A stretch of DNA of 40,414 bases from a virus, in IMG/VR virus record IMGVR_UViG_3300050821_006666, positions 1-40,414 of that record; one strand, 5' to 3'. Both the position numbers and the translations under genes were made by a program. The notes under the pieces were generated by a model. The model saw nothing but the letters and a program-made list of their open reading frames with translations. It searched no databases and was not told the DNA's origin. How positions within the stretch are numbered: the first letter of the stretch is position 1; the number at the start of each line of letters is the position of its first letter. Positions 7,109 to 14,192 of the stretch are shown here, piece by piece.

Positions 7109-7443
7109 TGAATTTTCCATTTCCTTTTGATAGATATCCAGGATTAAAACCAGCAATGGTTCCACTAGGTGGTTCATCATGTAGGCATTCGATATTTAAA
7201 TCTTATAAGTGTAAGAAATGTAATCCTCTAAAGATGAATGAATCTGGTAAATGCGATAGATGTTCTTTTGATTTCCATCCAGAGAATCCAAGGATTGATG
7301 ATGGTTCAATAAAATATTATCCGGCACATTATTATGGATGGACGGATGGAGATAAATATCTGTGCTTAGAATGTGTGAATAAACTTAATACATTAACTAA
7401 AGAATTAGTGGTTGGTTTTATAACAAAATCGAATCTTAAATAA
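7108..7443 (+). CDS. Putative zinc-binding hypothetical protein (111 aa)
   Basis: A 111-residue protein with three CxxC knuckles: KCKKC near residue 28, CDRC near 46 and CLEC near 89, plus an isolated Cys near residue 21, enough for two zinc sites. It starts on a TGATG overlap with the same AAGGA-containing repeat used by the previous gene. No enzyme motif recognised. It is the last plus-strand gene before a convergent HNH endonuclease gene, and a palindrome overlaps its stop codon. Confidence 0.68.
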   Translation: MNFPFPFDRYPGLKPAMVPLGGSSCRHSIFKSYKCKKCNPLKMNESGKCDRCSFDFHPENPRIDDGSIKYYPAHYYGWTDGDKYLCLECVNKLNTLTKELVVGFITKSNLK

Positions 7444-7458
7444 TAGTGTACACTATTA
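7441..7458. repeat. Perfect 18-bp palindrome at the stop codon
   Basis: TAATAGTGT/ACACTATTA is a perfect palindrome whose first three bases are the stop codon of the upstream gene. It may be part of the transcription-termination region with the adjacent hairpin, or a protein-binding site. Confidence 0.6.
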
Positions 7459-7461
7459 TGA

Positions 7462-7505
7462 CCCGGGGATGCGTCTTTATCTCCTTTTTGACAAAAGTCC
7501 CCGGG
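7462..7505. terminator. Convergent terminator hairpin
   Basis: CCCGGGGA (7462-7469) pairs perfectly with TCCCCGGG (7498-7505), with a 28-nt loop. It lies between the plus-strand gene ending at 7443 and the minus-strand gene ending at 7514, followed by GTTTG. Both its position and its GC-rich stem fit a shared terminator. Confidence 0.6.
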
Positions 7506-7513
7506 GTTTGTCA

Positions 7514-8158
7514 TTAAGATTTTCTTGTTCTATTGTTAGAGTTCTCTTTTGGAGTCACCCATCTACAATTTCCTGGCTCATAATTTCCATCATTATCAAT
7601 CCTATCCAATTGCAATCCTGGTGGCCTTTCGCCCATATCTTCTAAGAAGTTATTAAAGTCATTCCATCGATCACAAACTTTAATTCCTCTTCCACCATAA
7701 TTCATGTAATTATCATTGGTTTCTCTTGTGCACCTTGCTCTCATACAGCGCCATGTATCATATGTTGGTGTATTTTCATAGCCATGTTTTACTACATTAC
7801 ATAAATGACATGATTGAGGTTTTCTAATTTTTAATCTTGAAGCAGTTATTATTTTTTGTTCACCACATTCACATTCACAAAGTAGTCTTCTTTGTCCATT
7901 TTTATGATTTTCTGCAACTGATATTACTTTTAACTTTCCAAATTGTTTTCCTATGTAGGATTCTGTATCAATAAACCTTTCTTTCTCACTGCATTCACGA
8001 CATTGAGAGGATCTTCCATTCCTTAATCCATCAGCTCTTACTGTTTTTATAGTTCCACACTCACATTGACATTCAAAGTGCTTAAAACGAGCAGTTCTTG
8101 CCTGAGGTACTTTTACCTCTCTTAAAACCAACCATTTTCCCATCTTGTTTCCAATCAT
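7514..8158 (-). CDS. HNH-type homing endonuclease with zinc-ribbon repeats
   Basis: A 214-residue minus-strand protein. The N-terminal half has two repeated zinc-ribbon modules (GKWLVL...CQCECG...CREC, then GKLKVISV...CECECG...CHLC) that probably bind DNA. The C-terminal third, about residues 140-214, has the signature of phage HNH proteins: YGGRGIKVCDRWNDF, LQLDRIDNDGNYEPGNCRWV and a final NRT. The start at 8158 has AGGA eight bases upstream. Being opposite to all neighbours and next to the intron-containing capsid gene, it is probably a free-standing selfish endonuclease that cuts near the capsid locus. A related zinc-ribbon gene without the HNH part lies at 32890-33330. Confidence 0.85.
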   Translation of the reverse strand: MIGNKMGKWLVLREVKVPQARTARFKHFECQCECGTIKTVRADGLRNGRSSQCRECSEKERFIDTESYIGKQFGKLKVISVAENHKNGQRRLLCECECGEQKIITASRLKIRKPQSCHLCNVVKHGYENTPTYDTWRCMRARCTRETNDNYMNYGGRGIKVCDRWNDFNNFLEDMGERPPGLQLDRIDNDGNYEPGNCRWVTPKENSNNRTRKS

Positions 8159-8197
8159 TGCTTTTATCCTATTTTATGTTCTATAATCTTGTTAACT

Positions 8198-8281
8198 GTA
8201 CCGAGAGTCGTTACCTCGAATTCCAAATTGGACCGTATGAGACTCGTCCACTCGATTAATGACCGTACAAAGTTCTCGTCA
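8198..8281 (+). promoter_or_regulatory. Series of small hairpins upstream of the capsid gene
   Basis: Three short imperfect hairpins follow one another: GTAcCGA/TCGtTAC (8198-8214), GGAC...GTCC (8230-8249) and TGAC...GTCA (8260-8281). The last two share a GACCGT....CTCGTC framework. A CCAAATTGG palindrome (8223-8231) lies between them. This 157-bp gap (8159-8315) holds no gene. Confidence 0.4.
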
Positions 8282-8285
8282 AACT

Positions 8286-8291
8286 TATAAT
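8286..8291 (+). promoter_or_regulatory. Candidate -10 box for the capsid gene
   Basis: A perfect TATAAT lies 25 bases upstream of the capsid ATG, but no good -35 box is at 16-18 bp; the best is ATGACC (8259-8264), 21 bp away. If used, transcription would start near 8298, just ahead of the AAGGA ribosome-binding site (8305-8309). Confidence 0.35.
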
Positions 8292-8315
8292 GTTCAACAT
8301 TTATAAGGATAGCAT

Positions 8316-10837
8316 ATGGCAATAACTACTACAAGTACCCTAGATTAGTGGGGTAGTAAAATCTTCTCTGATTGACTTGAAACTCTGACCGCTAACGACG
8401 AAGACAACAAGGCGCAAGTTTAAATACAGCGTGAACGTAGCAAGCGAGAAGACATCGAAAGATGATGCGGTGCTCTGAACATTATGGAAACATAGTGAGG
8501 GATAAGTAGAGAAAATCCCCGCCTGAATTCAGGTAGTAACAAAACGGCCAGCTCCAGTACAACAAAGTTTCAGTTATAAATTATTGTCGGTGCCAGTTCC
8601 CTATATGATCCACAAGATACCTGCAGTACACAAAGAAATGCCCCGTAATGGTGGTACAACTTTGCGTATGAGAAGGTATAATCCGTTGGCAACCGCGATG
8701 GTTCCGTTGGGTAAATTTATTGCCCAACTGAAATTTCCTCTAATTGACTTGGAAACCCAAGCGTAATAGCGGGCAACAAGGCGCAAGCGTAATTGCAGCG
8801 TGAACGACTAAGTGAGAAGACACCGTAAGGTGATGCGATAGTCTGAACTCTGAGCGATAAGACAGAGAGGAGAACCCGAAGAGGCATATCCCGCCTAGAT
8901 ATATACTAGGTCATAAAAGTAACAGATTGAATTCTGGTATAACACCACCAGCCCAAAACCTGACCGCGGTCGACATTGATGCTAAAATTAGTTTCTATGG
9001 GACATATATTCAATTAAATGAACAGGTAACTCTGCAGAATCAGGATCCCGTTCTCAATGAAGCTGCTGCTCGCTTGGGGGTCAGTTTAAGACAAACAGAG
9101 GATCAATTGACAAGAGATATGCTTGCGTCAACTGCTTCTGCTATAAATTGCGTAGGTGGTGTAAACGGTAGAATTGTTGCCGTTTTAAAATCTTTGGTAA
9201 TTGACTTGGAACTCGAAGTGGCAATTAGCTAACCGACAACAAGGGGCAAGCAAGAAATGTGCAGCCTGACAGACTAAACCCAGAGACCCAGAAATGGGAT
9301 GCGATAGTCGAGCCTCATGCGATAAGTATGAGAGGTAGCAGAAATGACTACCCGCTTAAGAATTAATACCTTTAAGGTTGAGCAAATGAACTTTATTAAC
9401 AATCTCCTCTCTCTGTTTAATGGAATCAGCATAGGATTTGCGGAATTCTTCCGTATGTCTTGCTCCTCCATTCTTAAGAATGGTTTTGTTAAATTTCATG
9501 AGCTCTTCACAAACTGGTTTTTTGTGTATGAGAAATGGATGGATTTTTTCCAATATATTAGCAAGCGAAGCACTTGTAAGTCTCCACGTCAATTGATCTC
9601 TTTGGTTAATATCTTTACTTCTTCTATCAATAAAATGAACTTGTCCTCCAAATCGTTGGAGCAACCATTTAAACACTGGTGCTTTAGTGTTATTACATTG
9701 AAGTTGAATCTTATAAAGGAAATTTGGTTTATCTTTAGATCTATATCTTTGTATTCCAAGGCAGCATTCTGCATCAATAAATCCAGCGAGATAAGCAAAG
9801 TCTTCCTCGGTTGGTTCAATTGTATTTCTTTCAGATTCAAATTCAATCTTATTACTCTTGCATACAAGATTGGTAGAATTTTTGAGAATATACATTTTAT
9901 CAATATTAATATTCTTATCTTCAGTAGTTGTAGAATTTATGAAGTCTATAAATGTTTTAGCTTCAGAAACTTTTTCAACCAGATAAGACATTATTTGTTT
10001 GCTAAAATTAATAGACTTTGTCTTTTTAAGATGGAAGTAATAGATATATTTATGATTGGGAATATGTGTGTTGTTTTTCTGCACACTTCCACCAAAAATA
10101 TCTTTAAACCAATAAAGAACTTCTGGATTAACAGAAGAAATTACAATTGCTGCAGGATATTTAGAAGTGATCTTATTTTTGTAAGGTTCTTTTCTAATGC
10201 TAAAACATCCATCGCCATCTATATAACCAGCCGCATAAGCCAGAGTGGTATTTTTAATAATGTTATTCATAGATATATAATAGCATAGATTAGATCTTAA
10301 GTCAACAAGTAATAGATTTAGGACAACCCTACGGAAATTACTGATTCCGATGTGAACGTGATTACCCAAACACTTGCTGGTAACAACGCTTATATGATCA
10401 CTGATGTAATCGGTGGTGAAGATAAGTTTGGTACAGCTCCTGTTCGTGGAGGTTACTTCGCAATGGGTAATACAGATCTTATCAGCAATCTAAACAATGT
10501 TGATGGATTCACCCAAGTTGCACAATATCCATCGAATATGAAAGCATTGCGTTCAGAATGGGGCGCAGTGGGCAACCTTCGTTTCCTTCTTTCATCTATC
10601 GGTAGCGTATCGCCTAATGCATCTGCAAATGGTTCTAATGTATACAACGTATTCGTTGCTGGCATGGAAGCCTATGCATGTATTGAGCAAGATGGTTATA
10701 GCGCAAGCTTTATCTATCGTCCACCAATATACGATGGGCCATTAGCGCTTAATGCTTCTGTTGGTTATAAATTTGCTGAAGTACCTCGAATCTTGAATGA
10801 TTTGTGGGTATTGAACATGCGTTGCACAATAGCTTAA
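8316..10837 (+). CDS. Major capsid protein, N4-gp56-like, four exons split by three group I introns
   Basis: Exons 8316-8341, 8547-8712, 8930-9169 and 10322-10837 (26, 166, 240 and 516 nt) join to 948 nt in one frame, encoding 315 residues. The junctions restore continuous N4-gp56-type coat sequence: MAITTTSTL|PAPVQQSFSY, MVPLG|NSGITPPAQ and CVGGVNG|DNPTEITDSD. Other recognisable blocks are TTLRMRRYNPLATAMVPLG, YGTYIQLNEQVTLQNQDPVL and EDKFGTAPVRGGYFAMGN. The gene begins after AAGGA (8305-8309). It lies after the scaffold and before other head genes, as expected. Without splicing, translation of exon 1 stops after ten codons at an in-frame TAG, so splicing is essential for coat synthesis. Exon limits were chosen from P1 pairings, reading frame and the family sequence; shifts of a few bases are possible at 3' sites. 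Confidence 0.9.
8342..8546 (+). ncRNA. Group I intron 1 in the capsid gene (205 nt)
   Basis: The exon end TACCCT (8336-8341) pairs with guide GGGGTA (8350-8355), giving a P1 helix closed by a U.G pair at the 5' splice site. A core similar to introns 2 and 3 follows: GATTGACTTGAAACTC, GACAACAAGGCGCAAG, and a P8-like CATC-GAAA-GATG hairpin. Near the 3' end the block AGTAACA is followed after five bases by the terminal G (8546), the same arrangement as in intron 2. The intron interrupts codon 9 after its second base. It carries no ORF. Its first in-frame codons include TAG, blocking unspliced translation. Confidence 0.88.
8713..8929 (+). ncRNA. Group I intron 2 in the capsid gene (217 nt)
   Basis: Exon end GTTGGGT (8706-8712) pairs with GCCCAAC (8722-8728), a seven-pair P1 ending in U.G. 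ATT (8719-8721) just before the guide pairs with the first bases of exon 3 (AAT), a P10 interaction. P7 is GACTA (8806-8810) with TAGTC (8839-8843); P8 is CACC-GTAA-GGTG; a P9-like hairpin is CTCTG/CAGAG. It ends AGTAACAGATTG at 8929. It lies exactly between codons 64 and 65, after a GGT glycine codon. No ORF inside. Confidence 0.9.
9356..10270 (-). CDS. LAGLIDADG homing endonuclease inside intron 3, antisense
   Basis: A 304-residue single-chain enzyme with two LAGLIDADG motifs: AAGYIDGDG at residues 13-21 (catalytic D20) and LAGFIDAEC at 161-169 (catalytic E168). Each is followed by a beta-rich DNA-binding half, so it should act as a monomer on an asymmetric site. Such enzymes cut intron-less copies of the host gene and spread the intron. 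The gene runs opposite to the capsid transcript, so it cannot be translated from the pre-mRNA. A longer ORF starts in exon 4 (10369), but the start at 10270 is favoured: the first motif follows immediately, and a strong promoter lies just upstream. Its stop is close to the intron core. Confidence 0.92.
   Translation of the reverse strand: MNNIIKNTTLAYAAGYIDGDGCFSIRKEPYKNKITSKYPAAIVISSVNPEVLYWFKDIFGGSVQKNNTHIPNHKYIYYFHLKKTKSINFSKQIMSYLVEKVSEAKTFIDFINSTTTEDKNINIDKMYILKNSTNLVCKSNKIEFESERNTIEPTEEDFAYLAGFIDAECCLGIQRYRSKDKPNFLYKIQLQCNNTKAPVFKWLLQRFGGQVHFIDRRSKDINQRDQLTWRLTSASLANILEKIHPFLIHKKPVCEELMKFNKTILKNGGARHTEEFRKSYADSIKQREEIVNKVHLLNLKGINS
10277..10305 (-). promoter_or_regulatory. Promoter of the intron-encoded endonuclease
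   Basis: On the minus strand, TTGACT (10305-10300) and TATTAT (10282-10277) are spaced by exactly 17 bp, a near-consensus sigma70 promoter. Transcription would begin close to 10270, at or next to the proposed ATG, so the mRNA may be leaderless; no ribosome-binding site is visible. The promoter lies within the last 50 bp of the intron. Confidence 0.65.
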
Positions 10838-10847
10838 GGAGAAGTAC

Positions 10848-12116
10848 ATGGACGGAACAATATTAGGACAAGGTACTTTTACTGCAGCATTTAGTGCAGC
10901 AAACCCTAACACAGGCGTTGCAAGCATTGCAGCAGCAAATAATCAAGTAATTCAAATACCTTCAAATGCAGACTGGATGAGAGTATACAACTATACAAAA
11001 GCCGGGGCCAATGGTTCTAATGCTGCGTATGTTGGTGCGACAAGTGGTTCATTTGTTGGTGTAGAGTATATATGGCAACGTGGTATGGCTGCTGGTACAG
11101 GTATTGTAAAATACAAAACCAATAGCTCATCTGCAATGAATGAAGATACTATGGTTGCTGGTGGATTTACCCTATGGGATCCATCCGGCCAAGCTGCTGG
11201 TGCATTGCCATTGGTTGGAAATACTGTAGCTATTCAACGTGTTCAAAGTTCTACTACGCCAACAATAACTACAGCATCAACTACCGGATTAGTTGCATCT
11301 ACTTCAACATCTCTTGGCTCTATTGTTATGCTAACAGGAGTTTCTGCTGTTCAAGACATATGTGGTATACCATTTGTTATTAGCACAGTAACTGCAAATA
11401 CTAGTTTCTTATTAGGTATATCTGGTGTTAATGCTCTTGCAACAGCACCCGGCGTTGGATCTGGAACTTCTCCATATTCAGCAACAATAGGTTATTATAA
11501 AGTTGTTAACTATCAAGCATTATATTATCCACGTAAACGCTATGTAGTGCAGATAACTCAAGCAACAAATGCTCAGGTATCTACTTCTATTCCCCACGCA
11601 TTAACCGTAGGGCAAGAAGTTAGGTTCCATATTCCAACAGCATCTTCAATGATACAATTGAATGCAACATCACAGAATAACTATCAATCGGCGATAGTTA
11701 CCGGTGTTGTTGATCTATTCAATTTCACTATCAATATAGATACTACTGGATTTACAGCATTTACATGGCCTACATCATCTCCTAACCAAATGCCATCTGA
11801 TTTCCCAACAGTTGTACCATTTGGTGAAGACACTGCTACTGCTCTAAGTACACCGGGCTCATCTACAAATATTCAAGTACCTAATGATGGATTTGGCAAC
11901 CCAGTCTTCTCAGCAAATACTGGAATACTTGCAGATGCAACCGTTAACACTGGTTATCTTGGCATGTTACTTGGACAAGGTGGTCTATTGACTGCTGCAA
12001 GTACTACACCGATTACTGGTCCTAGTGGTACGGTGAACTTCAACAGTTCAAACGTTATAACATCGTATGACACTGTTTACTGGGTAGCTGGTAAATCATC
12101 ATTTGGTGGTCTGTAA
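10848..12116 (+). CDS. Virion structural protein (422 aa)
   Basis: A 422-residue Ser/Thr/Ala/Gly-rich, Lys-poor protein, ten bases after the capsid stop and with a GGAGAA site. It has no signal or membrane segment and looks all-beta. Residues about 250-325 (HALTVGQEVRFHIP, FNFTINIDTTGFTAFTWP, FPTVVPFGE) match a module repeated in the gene at 12586 and, more loosely, in the protein at 14850. This resembles the beta module often labelled FCCH-like in phage proteins. Position directly after the coat gene suggests a head decoration or connector protein. A GC hairpin follows its stop. Confidence 0.75.
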   Translation: MDGTILGQGTFTAAFSAANPNTGVASIAAANNQVIQIPSNADWMRVYNYTKAGANGSNAAYVGATSGSFVGVEYIWQRGMAAGTGIVKYKTNSSSAMNEDTMVAGGFTLWDPSGQAAGALPLVGNTVAIQRVQSSTTPTITTASTTGLVASTSTSLGSIVMLTGVSAVQDICGIPFVISTVTANTSFLLGISGVNALATAPGVGSGTSPYSATIGYYKVVNYQALYYPRKRYVVQITQATNAQVSTSIPHALTVGQEVRFHIPTASSMIQLNATSQNNYQSAIVTGVVDLFNFTINIDTTGFTAFTWPTSSPNQMPSDFPTVVPFGEDTATALSTPGSSTNIQVPNDGFGNPVFSANTGILADATVNTGYLGMLLGQGGLLTAASTTPITGPSGTVNFNSSNVITSYDTVYWVAGKSSFGGL

Positions 12117-12131
12117 TAAATAGTTACTATT

Positions 12132-12148
12132 GGGGGGCTTGTCCCCCC
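12132..12148 (+). terminator. GC hairpin after the coat-adjacent gene
   Basis: GGGGGG (12132-12137) and CCCCCC (12143-12148) enclose a five-base loop, followed by TTTAC. It lies in the gap between 12116 and 12166. It could attenuate transcription or protect the 3' end of the upstream mRNA, lowering expression of later genes relative to the capsid. Confidence 0.55.
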
Positions 12149-12165
12149 TTTACTTGGAGAAATCA

Positions 12166-12579
12166 ATGGCTGAATTGGCAACAAAAAAACAACAAGAACC
12201 AATAGTAAAGAATCTACGTTATATGCGTGATAGAGATCGTGAAAAGGTTAAGGGAATCTTCAGATATCATGAGGTACCTGGTGCTGCATTTGCTTTCTGT
12301 CATAGAATATACAAAGAAGACCCGGTAGAGAAATACAATCTACTTGATGGTGAAATGTATGAACTACCACTTGGTGTAGCACGTCACCTTAATGAGGCAT
12401 GCTGGTATCCAATCCATGATTACATCAAAGATGAAACTGGAGCACCAGTTGCACGTGTAACCAAGAAGGTACACCGTACCTCATTTGCATCATTAGAGTT
12501 CAATCACATTGAGGGATTGTCTACTATTGCAAAGCCAGAATCGGGAATCGTTACAGTGGAAACTGTTAATAGAAAGTAG
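12166..12579 (+). CDS. Hypothetical head-region protein (137 aa)
   Basis: The ATG at 12166 follows TTGGAGA; an in-frame upstream TTG (12130) would overlap the hairpin and is less likely. The product is 137 residues, with a basic N-terminal part (RYMRDRDREKVKGIFRYHEV) and motifs LPLGVARHLNEACWYPIHDY and RVTKKVHRTSFASLEF. Small proteins of this type occur directly after coat genes in several short-tailed phages. I infer a head-completion role from position only; no enzyme motif is present. Confidence 0.72.
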   Translation: MAELATKKQQEPIVKNLRYMRDRDREKVKGIFRYHEVPGAAFAFCHRIYKEDPVEKYNLLDGEMYELPLGVARHLNEACWYPIHDYIKDETGAPVARVTKKVHRTSFASLEFNHIEGLSTIAKPESGIVTVETVNRK

Positions 12580-12585
12580 TATACC

Positions 12586-13002
12586 ATGGCAAACACCGGT
12601 TACTTTGCAATAATTAATCCCGTTTATACACCAGCAACACGTTTAGTAATATCTATAACCAATGGCAATCCTGCAACGGTCACCACAGGCACAGTTACAA
12701 CCTCTGGAGGCAACATCGTTACGACAGCATCAGCTCATGGTTATGTTACTGGAACGATTGTGCGTATAAACACCTCATCTGTTTATGGAATGGGACAAAT
12801 CAATCAACAAACAGCTGCTATTGTAGTAACCGGCGATACCACGTTTACTATAGCAATAGATACAACAAATTACGATACATTCTCTATTCCAAGCACAATA
12901 CCGGCTCATACTAACAACTTTCCCAATGTTGTGCCGATTGGTGAAATCAATAGTATATTAACAGCCTCAGTTCAAAATATACTTCCAAACCAAGTGGGAT
13001 AG
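12586..13002 (+). CDS. Small virion protein with FCCH-like beta module (138 aa)
   Basis: A 138-residue, almost lysine-free, Thr-rich protein. Residues about 45-125 (ASAHGYVTGTIVRINTSS, GMGQINQQTAAIVV, TFTIAIDTTNYDTFSIPS, FPNVVPIGE) align by eye with residues about 250-325 of the 422-aa protein at 10848. The two therefore share a domain, probably by duplication. No clear ribosome-binding site is seen, so translation may be coupled to the upstream gene, six bases away. Likely a virion component. Confidence 0.72.
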   Translation: MANTGYFAIINPVYTPATRLVISITNGNPATVTTGTVTTSGGNIVTTASAHGYVTGTIVRINTSSVYGMGQINQQTAAIVVTGDTTFTIAIDTTNYDTFSIPSTIPAHTNNFPNVVPIGEINSILTASVQNILPNQVG

Positions 13003-13005
13003 AAC

Positions 13006-14184
13006 ATGACAGTAGCAGCACCAGATTCAACCCTAGCAGCGATACAGAAGAAAGTACGACGACTTACTCAGAATACTTCAGCAAATCTTTTAACTGATGA
13101 TCAGCTTAATGAGTATATCAATACCTTTGTGGTATATGATTTCCCTGAACATCTCAGAATGTTTAACCAACATATAACGTTTACTTTTGAAACCAACGCA
13201 TACCAAGATGTGTATTACACTGATACTGCATCGTATGGCAGCGCTTCAAATGCAACCGCCAATCCTCTTTATGATTTCCAGAACAAATATATAAGTCTTA
13301 ATGCACCCGTGTATATTGGTGGTTACAATTCAATGTTCAGTCAATCAAGGGAACAATTCTTCGCAATATACCCCATGACCAATAGCATTCAATCAATTGG
13401 TCAAACCGGTAATGGCTCAAAGACATCCTTCTCTGGTAATATATTGCTGATTAATGGACAAACATCAAATAGCGCTGCAGTAATTAATACTCAAAATGCA
13501 TGCATTGTAAAAAACCAGGTACTCTTTACCTCAATCGATATCAATCAAAATTCACTTGCCAGACAGGACTTTCCGTTGCTGGATTCTGTTACTGGAAATC
13601 CAACGCAATGGGGTTTGCTTGTTGCAACCAATGTTGTTCCAACAGCACCAATACTTATAACCGCGCCATATAATAATTTGGCTACATTGCAAGCAAATAA
13701 CCCATCACTTACCTTCAACAATATTATAAATTACACCACGGGTGATTTCACCGTTACATTTAATATTGCTCCGGGAGTTGGTCAACCAGTAGTCAGTCAA
13801 ACGCTGATTCAAGCAATGGCAATACCGCAAACCATGTTGTTTTATGGAAACCAGATAACCATGCGTCCAGTTCCCGATCAATCATACCGTGTGAACTTTG
13901 AAGTATATATGAGACCTACCTACCTCATGGAAACCAATCAATTCCCTCAACTCAATGAATGGTGGCAGTATATTGCATATGGCGCTGCCAAGAAGGTATT
14001 TGAAGATAAATTGGACATGGATTCGGTGAATCTAATCATGCCTGAGTTTAAGGTACAAGAGACATTGGTATTACGTAGAACATTGGTTCAGCTTAACAAT
14101 CAACGTGCTGCAACGATCTACACGGAGCAATCTGGAATCGGTGGAAGCGGATGGGGTTGGGGTAATGGAACAGCAAACTTTTAG
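13006..14184 (+). CDS. Putative head-tail adaptor protein (392 aa)
   Basis: The N-terminus (LAAIQKKVRRLTQN...LTDDQLNEYINTFVVYDFPEHL) resembles the helical adaptor/head-completion proteins that sit under P22-like portals. The large middle part is beta-rich, and the C-terminal half (PTYLMETNQFPQLNEWWQYI, AYGAAKKVFEDKLDMDSVNL) returns to helices. It ends in a Gly/Trp-rich tail (GSGWGWGNG). It begins 3 bp after the previous stop. The order coat, small proteins, adaptor, stabilisation protein is typical of this phage group. The adaptor role is inferred. Confidence 0.68.
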   Translation: MTVAAPDSTLAAIQKKVRRLTQNTSANLLTDDQLNEYINTFVVYDFPEHLRMFNQHITFTFETNAYQDVYYTDTASYGSASNATANPLYDFQNKYISLNAPVYIGGYNSMFSQSREQFFAIYPMTNSIQSIGQTGNGSKTSFSGNILLINGQTSNSAAVINTQNACIVKNQVLFTSIDINQNSLARQDFPLLDSVTGNPTQWGLLVATNVVPTAPILITAPYNNLATLQANNPSLTFNNIINYTTGDFTVTFNIAPGVGQPVVSQTLIQAMAIPQTMLFYGNQITMRPVPDQSYRVNFEVYMRPTYLMETNQFPQLNEWWQYIAYGAAKKVFEDKLDMDSVNLIMPEFKVQETLVLRRTLVQLNNQRAATIYTEQSGIGGSGWGWGNGTANF

Positions 14185-14192
14185 GAGATAAC

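Larger units (their letters stand above)
9170..10321 (+). ncRNA. Group I intron 3 in the capsid gene, with antisense endonuclease gene (1152 nt)
   Basis: Exon end AACGGT (9164-9169) pairs with GCCGTT (9179-9184), a P1 closed by U.G. TTGTT just before the guide can pair with the first five bases of exon 4 (GACAA) as P10. P7 is GACTA (9272-9276) with TAGTC (9305-9309), P8 is CCCA-GAAA-TGGG, and CTCAT/ATGAG forms a P9-like stem. It shares TAATTGACTTGGAA and GATGCGATAGTC exactly with intron 2. A minus-strand LAGLIDADG gene (9356-10270) is inserted after the core. Without it, the intron would be about 237 nt, close to its siblings. It falls between codons 144 and 145, again after GGT. Confidence 0.9.

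Noticed and set aside
7441-7505. Phage attachment (att) site
   Set aside because: The palindrome and hairpin suggest a site, but no integrase gene exists in the complete genome; a terminator region explains them better.
8584-8766. 60-aa ORF
   Set aside because: It is exon 2 of the capsid gene read through into intron 2; the part after VPLG does not match the coat family, while the joined exons do.
8927-9232. 101-aa ORF
   Set aside because: It is exon 3 of the capsid gene continuing into intron 3; the tail after VNG has no coat similarity.
9344-10288. 314-aa plus-strand ORF
   Set aside because: It is the shadow of the minus-strand LAGLIDADG gene, has low-complexity Phe/Ile/Asn/Ser composition and no motif.
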